A stretch of 64,000 bases of DNA from Lantana camara. Taxonomy: Eukaryota > Streptophyta > Magnoliopsida > Lamiales > Verbenaceae. A program made the position numbers and the translations under genes. Location: positions 96,692,001-96,756,000 of the forward strand of contig CM074858.1 of assembly GCA_037501455.1 (NCBI GenBank). The letters run 5' to 3'. The notes below the pieces were generated by a model. It was not told the origin of the DNA. It searched no databases and saw nothing but the letters and a program-made list of their open reading frames with translations. How positions within the stretch are numbered: the stretch's first letter is position 1; each line of letters starts with the position of its first letter. Shown piece by piece: positions 1-12,191 of the stretch.

Positions 1-254
1 GATCCCCTTGACTCATTTTTCAGAGAAGTATATCAAGTCTAGGGTTTTCTCCCAGGTTCAATGTATCTGGTCCCCTTTTTTCTTTTCTCTCCTCCAAGAT
101 TGGTTATAGCCCTTTCCTAAAGTCTTGGCACGTTCTGAACTTTGAAACCACGTAATTGCTGACTTCTTCAACTTCTTCTTCTTTCTATCCCAAATAAATA
201 ATGATAATATCCAATATTAAATAATTGTTTAATGTGGAAATTAGATCCACATCA
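1..254 (-). repeat. Tat1 3' LTR (partial)
   Basis: Nearly identical to 12500-12753, with a few substitutions and no indel seen. It ends in CA at 253-254, followed inward by a polypurine tract read on the minus strand. The remaining part lies left of the window. Confidence 0.9.
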
Positions 255-255
255 T

Positions 256-269
256 CACTCCCCCCCTAC
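256..269 (-). other. Polypurine tract of Tat1
   Basis: On the minus strand an unbroken G run (AGTAGGGGGGGAGTG) lies directly against the 3' LTR start TGATGTGG. This is the expected plus-strand primer site of an LTR retrotransposon. Confidence 0.75.
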
Positions 270-2562
270 TCTTACAGTCGAACAATGTGGACGACTGTGA
301 GAGTAGTGAATTTCGAAGAACAACTCTGGCTGGCGGTTGGCCGTGTTAAACCGACCGGTCTCCCTTCCTGGGTACGGTGATTGCCTCGTTAAAAACCTCA
401 CTCGGGAAAACCACGTGGGACAAAACCCTAGCGAGTAAAAAGAGTGCAACCGTTGCTTCCCGCACCCAAGGTTTGCTTGAGATTCTGCCCCTTGTAATTG
501 GCTCAACATTCTGCTTTTTGGAATCCTCCTTACTTTCTGCTTAATATCTTTATCCTCCCAGCTCGTTGCTCCTTTCAGCTTGATTGACTTTCAGCTTAAT
601 TGATTTTCACATGCTGCTTTCTACTCACGTGTTTCTCTCCTTTCCTGCTCGCTTAGTTCCCTTCTGCTATTCTTCCCCGCCAGTTTAATCATGAATATTT
701 CTTCTTCTTCTCCAAAGTTTGGCGGGAATTCCTGCAACATATTTTCTCAAGATATGATATAACTCAAATGTGATCTTAGCTTTCTGGTGGTCAGGATATA
801 TCTCTGAAATAAATCCACAAATCAACTTCCCGGGATGGACTCTCAAGAATTAACGAAATCCAGATATTACTTGAAAATTATTAAAAACAATCCTCTCCAA
901 CTAGACATCTTATCAGGATTACTCTAAATCTCACACAATCAAATAATTGATTCGAAATTATCACGGGGCAAGTAATTTTATGAAAAAGAACGATAAATTA
1001 AAGAAAAAGAGAGGATGTCACCGGGATTGGAAGAACTCTAGTCATATAGGGTTTTCTTCTCTTGGATTAATTCAAAACCCATCTCCCCCTTTTCTTCTAT
1101 TTCCCTCGAGACAAGAGCATCAGATATTTCCCTCTCCCCTTAGGTAAGAAATCGAGGGTTTTTCCCTTTTCTTGTGGCTTTGAGCAACAGCAGGTGCTTC
1201 CCTTCTCAATTTCCAACAAGGCCGAGAGACCCAGGCGTATCCTCTCCCTCATCAGGTAAGGACCGAAACTTTTTGCTCGTCTTCACTTGTTCCGGCATCT
1301 CCTCCACCACCGGCGGCGTGCCGCCACTGTGCCGTCACTTCGCTGCTCCTCCTTTTTTTTTTTTTTTCGTTGATGGAGTGGGGGCTGACATTTTCTTCTT
1401 CTTCCCCTCCCTTTGTTGCAGCACCATCACTCCCCCGTCGCCATACCGCCGTCGTTCAGTTAAGGGGTCGCCGCTCTGGGCGTTTTTCCCCCCTTTTTCT
1501 TTTCTTCTCCGGCGGTCTTTTGAGAGGATCGGGGCACACAGTTTGTAGATCCAATGGATCTAAGGGTTCTCTTTGATTTCTTGCAGTGTTGCCGGGGTTC
1601 CGCCACAGCGCCGCCGCGTCGCCGCCGTTCTCCGTCTGTGTAGGTAAAGCTTCCCTCTCTTCCACCTTTCTCTCTTGTTTTTTTCTTCTTTTCTTTTCCT
1701 TTTCGTTTTTTTTTTTTTCGCGAAGGGTGCGTACGTGTCGTGCGCTGTCGGCCGGGAGCCGGTTCTTTCCGCCGTACCGTGGATCGCGCCGCCGCTGTCC
1801 GGTTGGGTCAGGGCTGCTCTCGTAAACCCAATACCCGTCTCTCGTGATGTTGGATGTTTAATTCTCGTTGTGGATTTGCTAAAGGGAACTCCTTTGTTTG
1901 CAGATCTGGGGCGAAAGCCGGCTTGTCGTCGGTTGTTTCAATCATCATCGTCTCCATTGATAAGATCTCCTGCTTCGGTAAGATCTTTAGAATGTTGTGT
2001 TTTTGGGTGAATCGTATCTGTTGCTACTTGCTAGAGGTACTCCTTTGTTGACGATGAATTAATTCGTGGAATTTTCATTGATTTGGTGATATGTGATGCT
2101 GTTGCTTCTGGTTGGATGGTGCTTGCTGTCGAATTGATGGTGTCCTGTCGTGGATATTGCTCCAGCTTCCTAAAGGTGAAGATTGTGATTTCTTCCTTGA
2201 AAATTTGCTGGGTTGTTGTTTGGTTGTAATAAAGATAGCTGGTTGTCTCCTCTTTCTTGTAATGAAACTGTATCTGAGTTGGCTCCTTGTAATAAAAGTG
2301 TATTGAGACCACTTTTATAATGCATGTTTTGTTGGGTTGTTGTCGGGAAAATTGTCTCCTTATCCTTGTCTTGTTCTAGGAAATTACACTTGCATCCCCC
2401 TCTTTATTTCTTTACTTCATAGTTGTTGTTGAACACGTGTTATGGGAGGTTGCTATTTGTCACGTGTATGACATGCTCTTTCCTTCTGTCTTGTTTCCTT
2501 GCTTGTGTTTTTTTTTTTCTTTTTCATCCCTACTGCTGGGGGAGTTACAGGAACCTCCAGGT
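270..2562 (+). other. Long pyrimidine-rich leader of the Tat1 antisense gene, with candidate mini-exons
   Basis: I see no convincing protein-coding gene here, although several open frames exist in the C/T-rich sequence. What stands out on the plus strand is an alternation of acceptor-like sites (pyrimidine run then CAG, near 1190, 1421, 1586, 1903 and 2550) and donor-like sites (GTAAG or GTAAA, at 1144, 1256, 1644 and 1978). This suggests a spliced, non-coding leader for the antisense gene whose first good ATG is at 2563. No clear TATA box was found. The reading is inferred from site sequences only. Confidence 0.4.
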
Positions 2563-4959
2563 ATGGATTTCCAAGACAAAGAGCTGGAAGAATATCCTAT
2601 AGCCTGTCCGGCACCTCTCCTGCTCATGGGCCCTCCTGTTGTTCCCCGCACTATTACGGACCAGGGTCTCTCCGCTGATCCACCAGTTTCTGATTACGTT
2701 CCTGATATCTCTACTAGCAGTCCTGTTGATCCGTCAGCTATCCGCTCTGCTCCTGATCTTGCTACTAGCAGCTCTGCTGATCCGTCAGCTACCCGTTCTG
2801 CTCCTCCTCCTCCTGCAAGTCTCCCCGCGGATGTTACAGGGGCCCTTGAGGTTGATTCTGATGACACGACGGACTCGGACCCTGGAGATGGAGGGGAGTA
2901 TGATTATAAGTCTTGTACCATGACGGAGGAGCAGTTGCAGAGAGTTGTTAGGCGACTAGAGCTTCCTGCTGGCTGGGAGGCGTTCCTCCCAGGTCCAGGT
3001 GAGGGGCCCGACCGTGCACCAGAGGGGGCGGCCTACTTTTTCGTAGCCCAGGTGGATGCGGGCTTACGCTTCCCGGTCCCCTCGTTCCTGGCTGAGGTAT
3101 CTGACACCTTTCGCATGAGCCTGGGCCAGTTGTGTCCCAATGCCATGACTCTACTGCTTAGCTATGCTGTCCTTACGAGCTATACAGAAGTACCGACAGG
3201 GCCTATGGAGTTTCGAGATGATTTCATTTTGCGGATGAACAACTACGGGTTCTATTACATCACCCCTCGGGTGAAGCCCGCCTTCCTGCGATTTCGTGAC
3301 TCCCCACGGGATTGGGATACCCAATATTTCTTCGTGCGCCCTTCTAGCGAGGGATGGGGCAGGCAGATGCATACCGCCTGGCGGTCCTATCCTTCCTCTG
3401 TTGCCCATACCTAGTTGATGGATATTTCTCCAGAATCTAAGGCTCGTCAGAAGCTATTGCAGGGATATTTATGTACCGCCGTAGAGCTATGCTCTGGCCC
3501 CCTCCTTTTGCATTTTGGTTTGATCCCCCAGCACGTGCCTCTTGAGAGGCCGATTGGTAGCCTGTTCATTCTTGTCTTTTATATGATCTTATCTGCTTTA
3601 TGTGATAACTTGCATCATACGCCTCCTGCTTTCTTTCTGATATTTGGCTTTCTCCTTACTTCGCAGACGAAATTATGAGGCAATATCGCGTGAAGCGTCG
3701 GCCCCCTCCTGCTCAGGTTGAAGAGGATTCTCCAGACGGACCTCCTCGCAGGTGTCGCAAGCCACGCTCTGGTGCTGCTGCGGGCTACCAGCAGGCAGGG
3801 GGTAGATCCTCCTGGGGGCCTCCCACTCCTGCTCATCGGGCAGGCCGAAAGCTTGACCCTCCTGGTCGTGCATCTCGCAAGCGTTCTCCTCACCGCTCTG
3901 ACGAGCCCCGCAAGAGGCACCGAGAGGTGCGTAGGTCCCTCAGCCCTCCCGTCGATGAGCAGACCGTCCAGGTCTCTAAAGGGAAAGGGACTCTTCATCC
4001 TCCTGCCGGGCGACAGGACCAGGGCCAGAGGAGCAGGGAGAGATTCATCCCTCCTGCTACTGGCACATCATCTGCAGTTCCTCCCTCTGGTCGTCACACT
4101 GCTTCCTCTCAGCGCCCGCCTGATCAGGATGATTGTATCTTCTTTGATTCCCAGGGTGATCTGGGATTGAGGCTTTTGAAGGGTCTACCTTCAACAACAG
4201 ACAGGGATTTCATGGCTGGGCTCTCCCGAGAAGCCCTTCCTGCCCGAGCTGCACTCCACCTCGCGCAGGTAAATCCAGCTTTTCACCTCCTCTTTTTGCT
4301 TCCACTATGATGCCGTTCTTGTCTTTTTCCTTCACCTATTCCCCTTTTTACAGGCGGGGATGCTCCTTGGCTGCTGGCATGATCAGGAGGTTGTCGTCCC
4401 TCCTTCTGTTGCCGAGGAGCTGACCAATCTTCAGCAAGAGACAGATACTCTCCGCCATGAGCTCGTGGCGGCCCATGTTTTGAAGAATGCCGCAGAAGGG
4501 AAATTGAAGGACTTGTAGACCTTTTATGACCAGGAGCGGAGGGAGCACCTCGCAGCAGCTGCCCCGCAGCCCATTTCCCTCCAGGCAGTCGATCAGTTCC
4601 TGAAGACGACAGCAGGGAGGACTCTTTTGGATGGGTGCTTGTTGCTTCGTCAGGCCGAGTACTTGACTTCCCCCGCATTCCAGCAGGCCGTTGATGAGGC
4701 CTCCATGCAGAAGGTTGCATCAGCTTCCACTTCTGCTTTCGAGCAGGGCTTTCGCGCCGGTTATGCCCGCCTGGTATCCTTGGGTCTTCTTGCTCCACTT
4801 CTGCTCATGGCCCTGCTACTTCCGCGTCTCCTGCTAGTATCCCGCCAGCTCACGTTCCTCCTGCCAGCTATCCTCCGGACGCTGCCCTTGCTGCTTCCGT
4901 TATTCCTGCTGCTGCCCCTACTGTCGGGCAGGTAGACCCGCCAGGGCCACAGACATAGC
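2563..4959 (+). pseudogene. Tat1 antisense gene: Transposase_28-like protein, three exons, decayed
   Basis: Exons are inferred at 2563-3556, 3667-4268 and 4354-4959. Phases agree at both joins (donor GTAGCC at 3557, acceptor TTCGCAG at 3666; donor GTAAAT at 4269, acceptor TTTACAG at 4353). Exon 1 has an acidic, Ser/Pro-rich start and then a segment like the Pfam 'putative gypsy type transposon' domain (Transposase_28), with its GLRFPVPSFL, LCPNAM, GFYYIT and FFVRP blocks. Exon 2 is rich in Arg and Pro. Exon 3 holds a Gln/Glu/Leu helical stretch and, after a frame change near 4783, an Ala/Pro-rich tail ending at 4959. TAG codons at 3412-3414 and 4516-4518 interrupt it. The gene opposes gag-pol and is the counterpart of the open gene at 16751-19585. 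The protein's function is unknown to me. Confidence 0.7.
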
Positions 4960-5953
4960 TCTCTTTACGTCTCTCTCTTTGGACATCTTTCTTTCTTTAT
5001 TGATTTATCTTTTGCGAGCCGTTGATATTTCCGGCTCTAGGCTTAGCGTTTTTGGGATTTAGACTCATTGGATTCTGTTTTTCTTTGGTATGCCTCATAT
5101 TTTGGACGACTATGTTTTGGCTCATTTTCCTCGAGCATACACCTGAACTTTCTCTTTCCTGGTTGCCCGGAACATTTGAGGGCTTTTTGAATGGAATATA
5201 TAGTTGAACACTTGATTTTGTTGTTTTGGCACATGTTTGTTGTATTGAATGGGCATCTGGCTGCGTTAGCTTTTCTCTTCTTTCATTTTCTTTTCAACCT
5301 ACTAGCAGAGAGCAGACAGCCCAAGGAGAAGGTTTTAATATGGTTCTGGTGTGGGCCTTCTCCTTGTTCTACTTGCTGCTTTTCTGTTCATTTGAGAATT
5401 TGTCCCTCCTGTCAGGTTTTCACGGTACAAGGCTGCCAGAGCCGTTCGTGCTGAGGGTATTCTCTCCGACCCTAGCAATAGCTGCCTCCTTCCAGCTAGG
5501 TGGCCAACCCGACTGGTGGTGGCAGGTGGAGAATCACTCCCAAGATCCTTTCTTCCAGCTCTTCCCAAGGCGTATGCGTAATCAACGCGCCTTCCCAAGA
5601 GGGACTTATTTGTGTGCCCCCTTCATCCCGGGTAATCATTCGTCGAAAATGTTCAGATTTTCGGTAATATAGCCGCGGAGGCTTTGCATGTGCCTGTCTC
5701 AAGTGTCAGATTAATAATAATATGGTGCACTCAGAGCATAACCCAGCATAAGTCATTTTTTCTTCCTCACAACGCGCATGCGTCGAGGGCATAGCACGAG
5801 CTGGTTCTTTTTCTCATCATCATGCATTCTCACAAATCCCATAAAGTCAGTTATTCAAATAAACATAAGCATGAAACATAATCTTCTTCATTCGCATGAA
5901 TCAAAATGTATGAAATTCTACGTAAATAACCATCAAAAGCACAAACAGTAACT
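4960..5953. other. Tat1 spacer between the antisense gene and pol
   Basis: About 1 kb at the meeting point of the antisense gene (plus) and gag-pol (minus). The short open frames have no recognisable domain. It probably holds the 3' ends of both transcription units; no clear poly(A) signal pair was identified. Confidence 0.4.
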
Positions 5954-5954
5954 T

Positions 5955-6146
5955 TGGAACCTGGAAATTCTGATAACAAGTTCCTCCTTGTGCTCTCCTT
6001 CCAGGTATGTAGGCTGCGTGTCTGCTTAACAGAAAAAACCCCTTCAGGTTTTGATTGGAAACTAGCAGTTCTGATAATACGTTCCTCCTTCTGCTCTCCT
6101 TCCAGGCGCGGGCTGCGCGCCTGCTTAGCAGAAGAACCTTTTTAGG
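5955..6146. repeat. Two-copy tandem repeat of about 100 bp at the 3' end of pol
   Basis: Two diverged units share GTTCCTCCTT, CTCTCCTTCCAGG and TTTAGGTTTTG-like blocks (about 5955-6048 and 6056-6146). The second overlaps the last codons of the integrase frame. Short tandem duplications in the 3' region are common in Tat elements. Confidence 0.6.
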
Positions 6147-9100
6147 TTTTGCACGTTCCAGGGTCGGGATAGCTTCTTTCCGTTAGCATCCTCCAGCTCA
6201 TAAGCTCCTCGACCCACGATCTTTACGACTTTGTAAGGCCCTTCCCAGCTGGGGCCTAGTTTGCCAACAGGTTTCAAGGCATCTGCCCTCCTAAGCACCA
6301 AGTCCCCCACCTGGAAGTCGCGCGCTTTCACCTTCCTATTGTAAGCTACCACCATTTGGTTTTTATACCTCGCCATTCGTATAAGTGCTCGATCCCTTGC
6401 CTCTTCTATAGTATCCAAGTTTTCCCTCATTAATGCTTCGTTCTCTTCTTCTTCCACTCGTGGCGAGGGCATGCCTATCTCAGCAGGAATGACCGCCTCA
6501 GCACCGTATACCAGGTTGAAAGGTGTCTCTCCCGTGGTCACACTTGGAGTGGTTCGGTGAGCCCACAGGACTGCGGGTAGCTCGGTAGCCCATTTTCCTC
6601 TAGCTCCTTCCACTCTAGTCTTGAGACCATGTAAGATGAGTCGGTTCATTACCTCCACCTGTCCGTTTGCCTGCGGGTGATAGACCGCTGAAAAGCATTG
6701 TCGAATCCCTAGCTGCTGGCACCATTCCTTCAGCTGCGTTCCTATGAACTGTCTCCCATTATCCGAGACCAGCTCTCTCGGGACTCCAAAATGGCACACG
6801 ATATTTCGTTGTAAGAATTTTATCACTTCTTTCTCCGTGATCTTCACTAAAGCTTCCACTTCCACCCACTTGCTGAAGTAATCCACGGCTTCGGTCATGA
6901 ATCGTGTTTGCCCTTTCCCAGGGGGAAGCGGGCCAACTATATCGATGCCCCATTTGGCGAAGGGGCATGGTGAGTACATGGCCGTGAGGGGCTCAGCTGG
7001 CTGGTGCAGGAGGGGAGCATATTTCTGACATTGCTCACACTTTGCAACGAACTCCCTAGCATCCGTTTTGATAGTCGGCCAGAAATATCCTGCTCTCAAC
7101 ACCTTTCCCGCCAGCGAGGTCCAGCCAGAATGACTTCCACAGCTTCCTTCGTGTATTTCTCGCAGCACATAATGGCTTTCCTCCGACGACAAGCATTTGA
7201 GCAAGGGCATTGTCACCGATCTTCTATATAGGAAACCTCGCATCGCCACAAATCGGGCAGCTTTTCGTTGCACTCTCAGCGCTTCCTTCCTGTCAGTTGG
7301 AAGTATGTCATGTAGCAGGTAATCAAGAATCTCCTCCCTCTAGTCCTGCTCTTCCTGCACTATCAGCACTTCCTGGTCTGCATTCGCGTCCTGCTCTAGT
7401 GCTCCAGCAGGGAGTGTCAGAACCGTAATCTTCCTGGTATGGACACCCTCGAACGAACTAGCCATCTTGGCTAGTCGATCTGCTTTCTTGTTCTCATCTC
7501 GCGGTATCTGCTCCAGCTGGAAGGTAACAAATTCTGTCTTCATTTCGTTCACTTTAGTTAAGTAGGCCTTCATCCTTTCTTCATGAGCGTCATACTTTCC
7601 CTCCAGCTTCTTTGGCTAGCTTCAGCCCCATGATCACTGCCTCGTACTCCGCCTCATTATTGGATGCTTTGAAGTTGAATCTGATAGCAAACTCGAATTC
7701 GTCTCCTTCGGGGCTAGTTATCACCACTCCAGCTCCGCTTCCCGAGCTGGTGGATGAACCATCAACGTGCAGCAGCCACCTGCGTCCTTCCTGCTCAGGC
7801 GTCGTGGTCATCTCTGATATAAAGTCCGCTAGGGCTTGTGCTTTGATCGCTGTCCTTGGGGAATACGATATATCAAATTCCCCCAGCTCCATGGCCCATT
7901 TGATTAGCCTTCCTGATGTCTCCGGCTTCCCGAGCACTTGCCTCATGGGATAATTCGTACGGACCACTATTGCGTGCGATAGGAAGTATGATCGCAACCT
8001 TCGCGCTGTAACCATGAGTGCCAACGCCAGCTTTTCCATATCCGGGTACCGCTGTTCTGCTCCTTTGAGCACCTTGCTAACATAATACACCGGCTTCTGG
8101 GTTCCTCCTTCCTCCCGGAGCAGAACGGAACTGACAGCCTGGCCTGATACTGCCAGGTATATGTATAGAGGCTCTCCTGGTACGGGCTTGACCAGGAGGG
8201 GTATTCCTTCCAGGTACGCCTTCAGGTCTTCGAAAGCCTTCTGGCATTCCGGACTCCATGCAAACTTGCACGCCTTTCTCAATACTCTAAAGAAAGGGAG
8301 GCTTTTTTCTGCTAGCCTCGAGATGAAACGGCTCAGAGCTGCCATCCTCCCCGTCAGGAATTGCACCTTATTCGGTGTTGTTGGGGCCTTCATGTCTAGT
8401 ATTGCTTGGATTTTTGTAGGGTTTGCTTGAATCCCCCTCTCCGTGACAATGTAACCAAGGAATTTTCCTCCCTTTACCCCAAAGGAGCACTTTAAAGGGT
8501 TCAGCTTCATGTTGTATTTGCGCAGGACCTGGAAGGCTTCCTCCAAATCTGCCAGGTGAGTATCTGACTTCCTGCTTTTCACCAACATGTCATCTACGTA
8601 AACTTCCACGTTTCTCCCTATCTAATCTTTGAACATTCTATCTACCAGGCGCTGGTAGGTTGCTCCTGCGTTCTTCAGCCCGAAGGGCAAGACCACGTAG
8701 CAATATGTTCCTCCTGCTGTGATGAAGCTCACTCTTCTCTGATCTGCCGGATCCAAAGGGATTTGATGATAGCCCTGCGAGGCGTCCATCATACTGAGGA
8801 GCTCACACCCGGAGGTGGAATCTACCAGCTGATCTATGTTAGGCAGTGGGTAGAAATCCTTGGGGCATGCGTTATTCAAGTTTCTGAAATCCACGCACAT
8901 GCGCCACTTGTTCTCCTTCTTCGGGACCAGGACTACATTTGAGAGCCACTCAGGAAACTGAATTTCCTTGATGTGACCGGCAGCTAGCAGCATGTCCACC
9001 TGGTCTTGTATGATCTTATCCCTTTCAGGTCCGTGTGTTCTCTTCTTCTGCTTCACCGGGCGGATCTTTGGATCTACATTCAGCCTGTGAACCGCCACAG

Positions 9101-12100
9101 AAGGGTCGATCCCCTCCATCTGATCATCGGTCCATGCGAAAACATCCACATTCTTCCTGAGGAAACCTGTCAGCTCCTCCTTCAAGTTGGGGTCCAGCTG
9201 CGATCCTATCCTTGTTGTCTTTTCGGGATCTCCGGGGACCAGCTTGATGATCAATAGCTCTTCAGCGGGCTCTATTTTAGGGTGAGGTCCTTCCTGCTTA
9301 TCTTCCTGCTCGGTTTCTTCCAGCTTTCTTTTTTTATCACTTCGACCTCTTTTCTCTCCCTCCTTCTTAGCTTCCTTCCTGTCTGCTTGCTGGACAGCTT
9401 TGACATAGCACTTCCTGGAGGAATGTTGGTCCGCCGACACCTCTCCAGCTCCCTCCAGTGTTGGGAACTTTATCTTGATATGGTAAGTGGAGATAACTGC
9501 CTGGAAAGAGTTCATAGCTGGTCTCCCGAGTATGGCATTGTAAGTTGAAGGTTTGTCCACCACTAGGAACCTCACCATCCGGGTCCTCGTCCTAGGCTTG
9601 GTTCCCAACGCAACCGGTAGGGAAATCATCCCCATAGGCCGTACCACCTCTCCCTCAAATCCGAACAAGGCGGTCTTCACGGGTTCAAGCTCAATCTTTC
9701 CTAGGTCCATCTGTTCATATGCCTCTCGGTAGAGGATGTCTGCTGAACTCCCGCTGTCTATAAAGACTCTTCCCATGCCATAGCTAGCAATGCTGGCTGT
9801 TATGACCAGAGCGTCATTATGAGGAGCCTGAATTCCCTCCAGGTCTTCTGGTCCAAACTGAAGCGTGGGCTGCGGTCCTGTCTGATCGACCTTCACGATG
9901 AACGATCCTGCCTGCGTGTGAAGGGCAGCCTCCTGCATGTGTGCTCTTCTAGCCCGATGGGAGTCCCCATCCGTCGACCCTCCCATTATCATGTGAATGA
10001 AACCTTTCTGCTGTGGGGCTTCCTCCTGCTCGCGCCTTCCTGCTCTTGCTGCTTCAGCTGGGGGTGCCTCAATCAGTGGCCTATGAGGTGATAGGTGTCT
10101 TCTCTGCTCCCCTCCTCTTGGTTGGTGATCTCTTCTGCCGTAGTTCTGCTTGGGAGGATTCCCTCCTGGTATCCTCCTTCCTGGTGTAACCCTTCCAGGT
10201 CCGTTCCTTCCAGGTAGATTTCTTGCAGGTTGGCTCCCTCCTGCTGCATTCCTCTCTGGGAACATCTCCCAGCCTTTTGCCCTATCTCGGTATATCAGTT
10301 CCTGCAAGTAGCCTTCCTGAATTAATCTCTCAATTTCATCACGCAGGTGGCGACATTCATCCGTGTCATGTCCATAGTCGTTGTGAAACCGACAAAACCT
10401 CTCTGAGGGGGGCTTGAGGGGCCCATTTTCCGCATTCCGGGGCCAATTCAAGAGGCCCGTTCCTTGTATCTGCATAAGAGTTTGAGCGGGTGTCGTACGC
10501 AGTGGGGTATATCGGTCATACCGGGGCCCAAGACTCAAAAGGTGCTCTCTCCTTTCAGGTATTCTGATTCTTTTAGCTGGAGCTGGCAACCGCCCGTCCT
10601 CCTTTCTTTCCCTCCTCCTGTCAGCTGCTATTGCTTCGTCCTTCCCCACTTCTGCTTCTTCCGAATTGATGTACTTTTCCGCCCTGGTTAGGAGATCATC
10701 CCAGCTGGTGGGCGGCTTCTTGGAGAGCGAGGTGAAGAACGCTCCTTTCCGCAAGCCCTCTTGGAAGGCACTAGCGCGCACTTCCGCAGTAGCAGAAGGG
10801 ACTTCCAACACGGCTTTGGTGAACCTGTTGATGTAGCTCCTTAAAGACTCCCCCTCTCTCTGCCTTACCGCGAAAAGAGCATTTGGAGTTTTCTGGTAGC
10901 CCCTGCTGCTAGCGAACTGATGTAAAAACAGTGCAGCAAACTGGTCAAAGGAATGTATAGATCCGGGCTCAAGCTGCCGAGACCATTCTTGCGCATTGTC
11001 CGTAAACGTGGTCAAGAACACTCTGCATTTCACCCCTTCACTGTACTAGTACAGGAGGGCCAAGTTCTCAAACCGATCCAAATGCTTTTGGGGATCCGTT
11101 GCACCATTGTACTCCGGCAGCCCGGATATCTTGCAACCTGGCAGGAGTTCGTCAGCCAGGACCCTTTGGCTGAAGGGTCCGCCTCTCCTGGTCACCCTAG
11201 CAGGTCCTGCTCTCATTTGCCTCTCCATCTCTTCCAGCCTCTGCTGTAACCTGGCAGCCCAGTCGGGCTGCTTAGGGAGGCCTGGTTCTCTTCTTCCCAT
11301 CTGGTAATTTATGGGTGGCGGTGGCGCCATTGGCTACCATGCAATTCTGCCTGCTGCCCCGTTTCCTATCCCGTCTGCTCCTGGCAGCACCAAGGGGTCC
11401 CCAACTGGAGGTAAGCCTTCTCCAGCTGAAGGGGGTATCATTCTTCTCATGGTCGGTTCTGTTTCATGCAGCGGCGGGGCTGTTCCGCGCCCCTGGGCCA
11501 ACGGCTGGTTTCGCTGTGCCGAACCAGCAGCTACAGCTGCGTTAATCCACTGCTGGAACTCCCTAGCTGTAAGGTGAATGGGCGCGTCTGGCAGTAAAAA
11601 GCCACTTCCTGATCCACCAGCCCCGTCAGCTGCTCGTTTAGCCTGAAACTGCATAGCAGCGGCGCTACTTCCCAACGACACCCCTCCAGGTATATCTGCC
11701 ACCCTGGTAGTCTGCCGGGGGTTGAAGTTAAGGTTCAGCAATGCCTCCAGCTCTTCCGTAGACGGCTGGTTGCCCGCCTGCCTGTCTGCCCCCACGGGCA
11801 GGTTCAGTCCTTCAGGCAGGGACGTCCTTCCAGGTGAGGAGCCTCCTGCACCTGGAGGGGTCAACCGGCCTGCACCTCCAACTTCGAGGTTACCGCTTCG
11901 CGGATTCTTCAAACCTCCCGTCAAGCTGGATTCCGGGAGATCCGCGCAGTCCTTGGTTAGTGGCGCGCCTCCCGTAACCGTAATGACGGTGGAGTCGGTC
12001 AACACGGGCATACTTCCGATGAATAGCGGATTTGAAGCACTCCCAACAGCTTTTTCAGTGCCCGTCGTTGCCGGAGCAGACGGGTTGATTGGAGTTGACA

Positions 12101-12128
12101 CACCGCTAGACCCGATCTTGGATGCCAT
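6125..12128 (-). pseudogene. Tat1 gag-pol polyprotein, interrupted
   Basis: Read from ATG 12128 (MASKIG). Gag runs to about 10300, with the retrotrans_gag core around 11000-10700 and a Cys/His knuckle (CRFHNDYGH) near 10390. An aspartic protease (DSGSSADILY) lies near 9750, RT with YVDD near 8590, then RNase H and the archaeal-type second RNase H (HVDGSSTSSG), then integrase with an HHCC zinc site and the catalytic D, D and E in GIDIVGP, SDNGRQF and GQVEV. The frame is broken by TAG codons at 11334-11336, 11046-11048, 8622-8624 and 7340-7342, and by a deletion with a frame change near 7580-7595 inside the second RNase H. The integrase segment (6125-7273) is open and keeps all its catalytic residues. 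One polyprotein frame for gag and pol is usual in this clade. Confidence 0.92.
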
Positions 12129-12171
12129 GAAAAACTGCGAAAACTCAAGCCTTATGCTCGATTTAATCGTT

Positions 12172-12189
12172 TTCCCACAGACGGCGCCA
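12172..12189 (-). other. Primer binding site of Tat1
   Basis: On the minus strand TGGCGCCGTCTGTGGGAA begins two bases after the 5' LTR end. All three PBS-bearing Tat copies here share the form TGGCGCCG(T/A)CTGTGGGAA. The first nine bases fit a tRNA-Asp 3' end; the exact primer tRNA is not settled. Confidence 0.8.
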
Positions 12190-12191
12190 GA

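Noticed and set aside
1174..2010. Overlapping plus-strand open frames of 68-124 codons in the Tat1 leader
   Set aside because: Ser/Phe/Arg-rich translations of pyrimidine tracts with no domain; splice-like sites cut through them.
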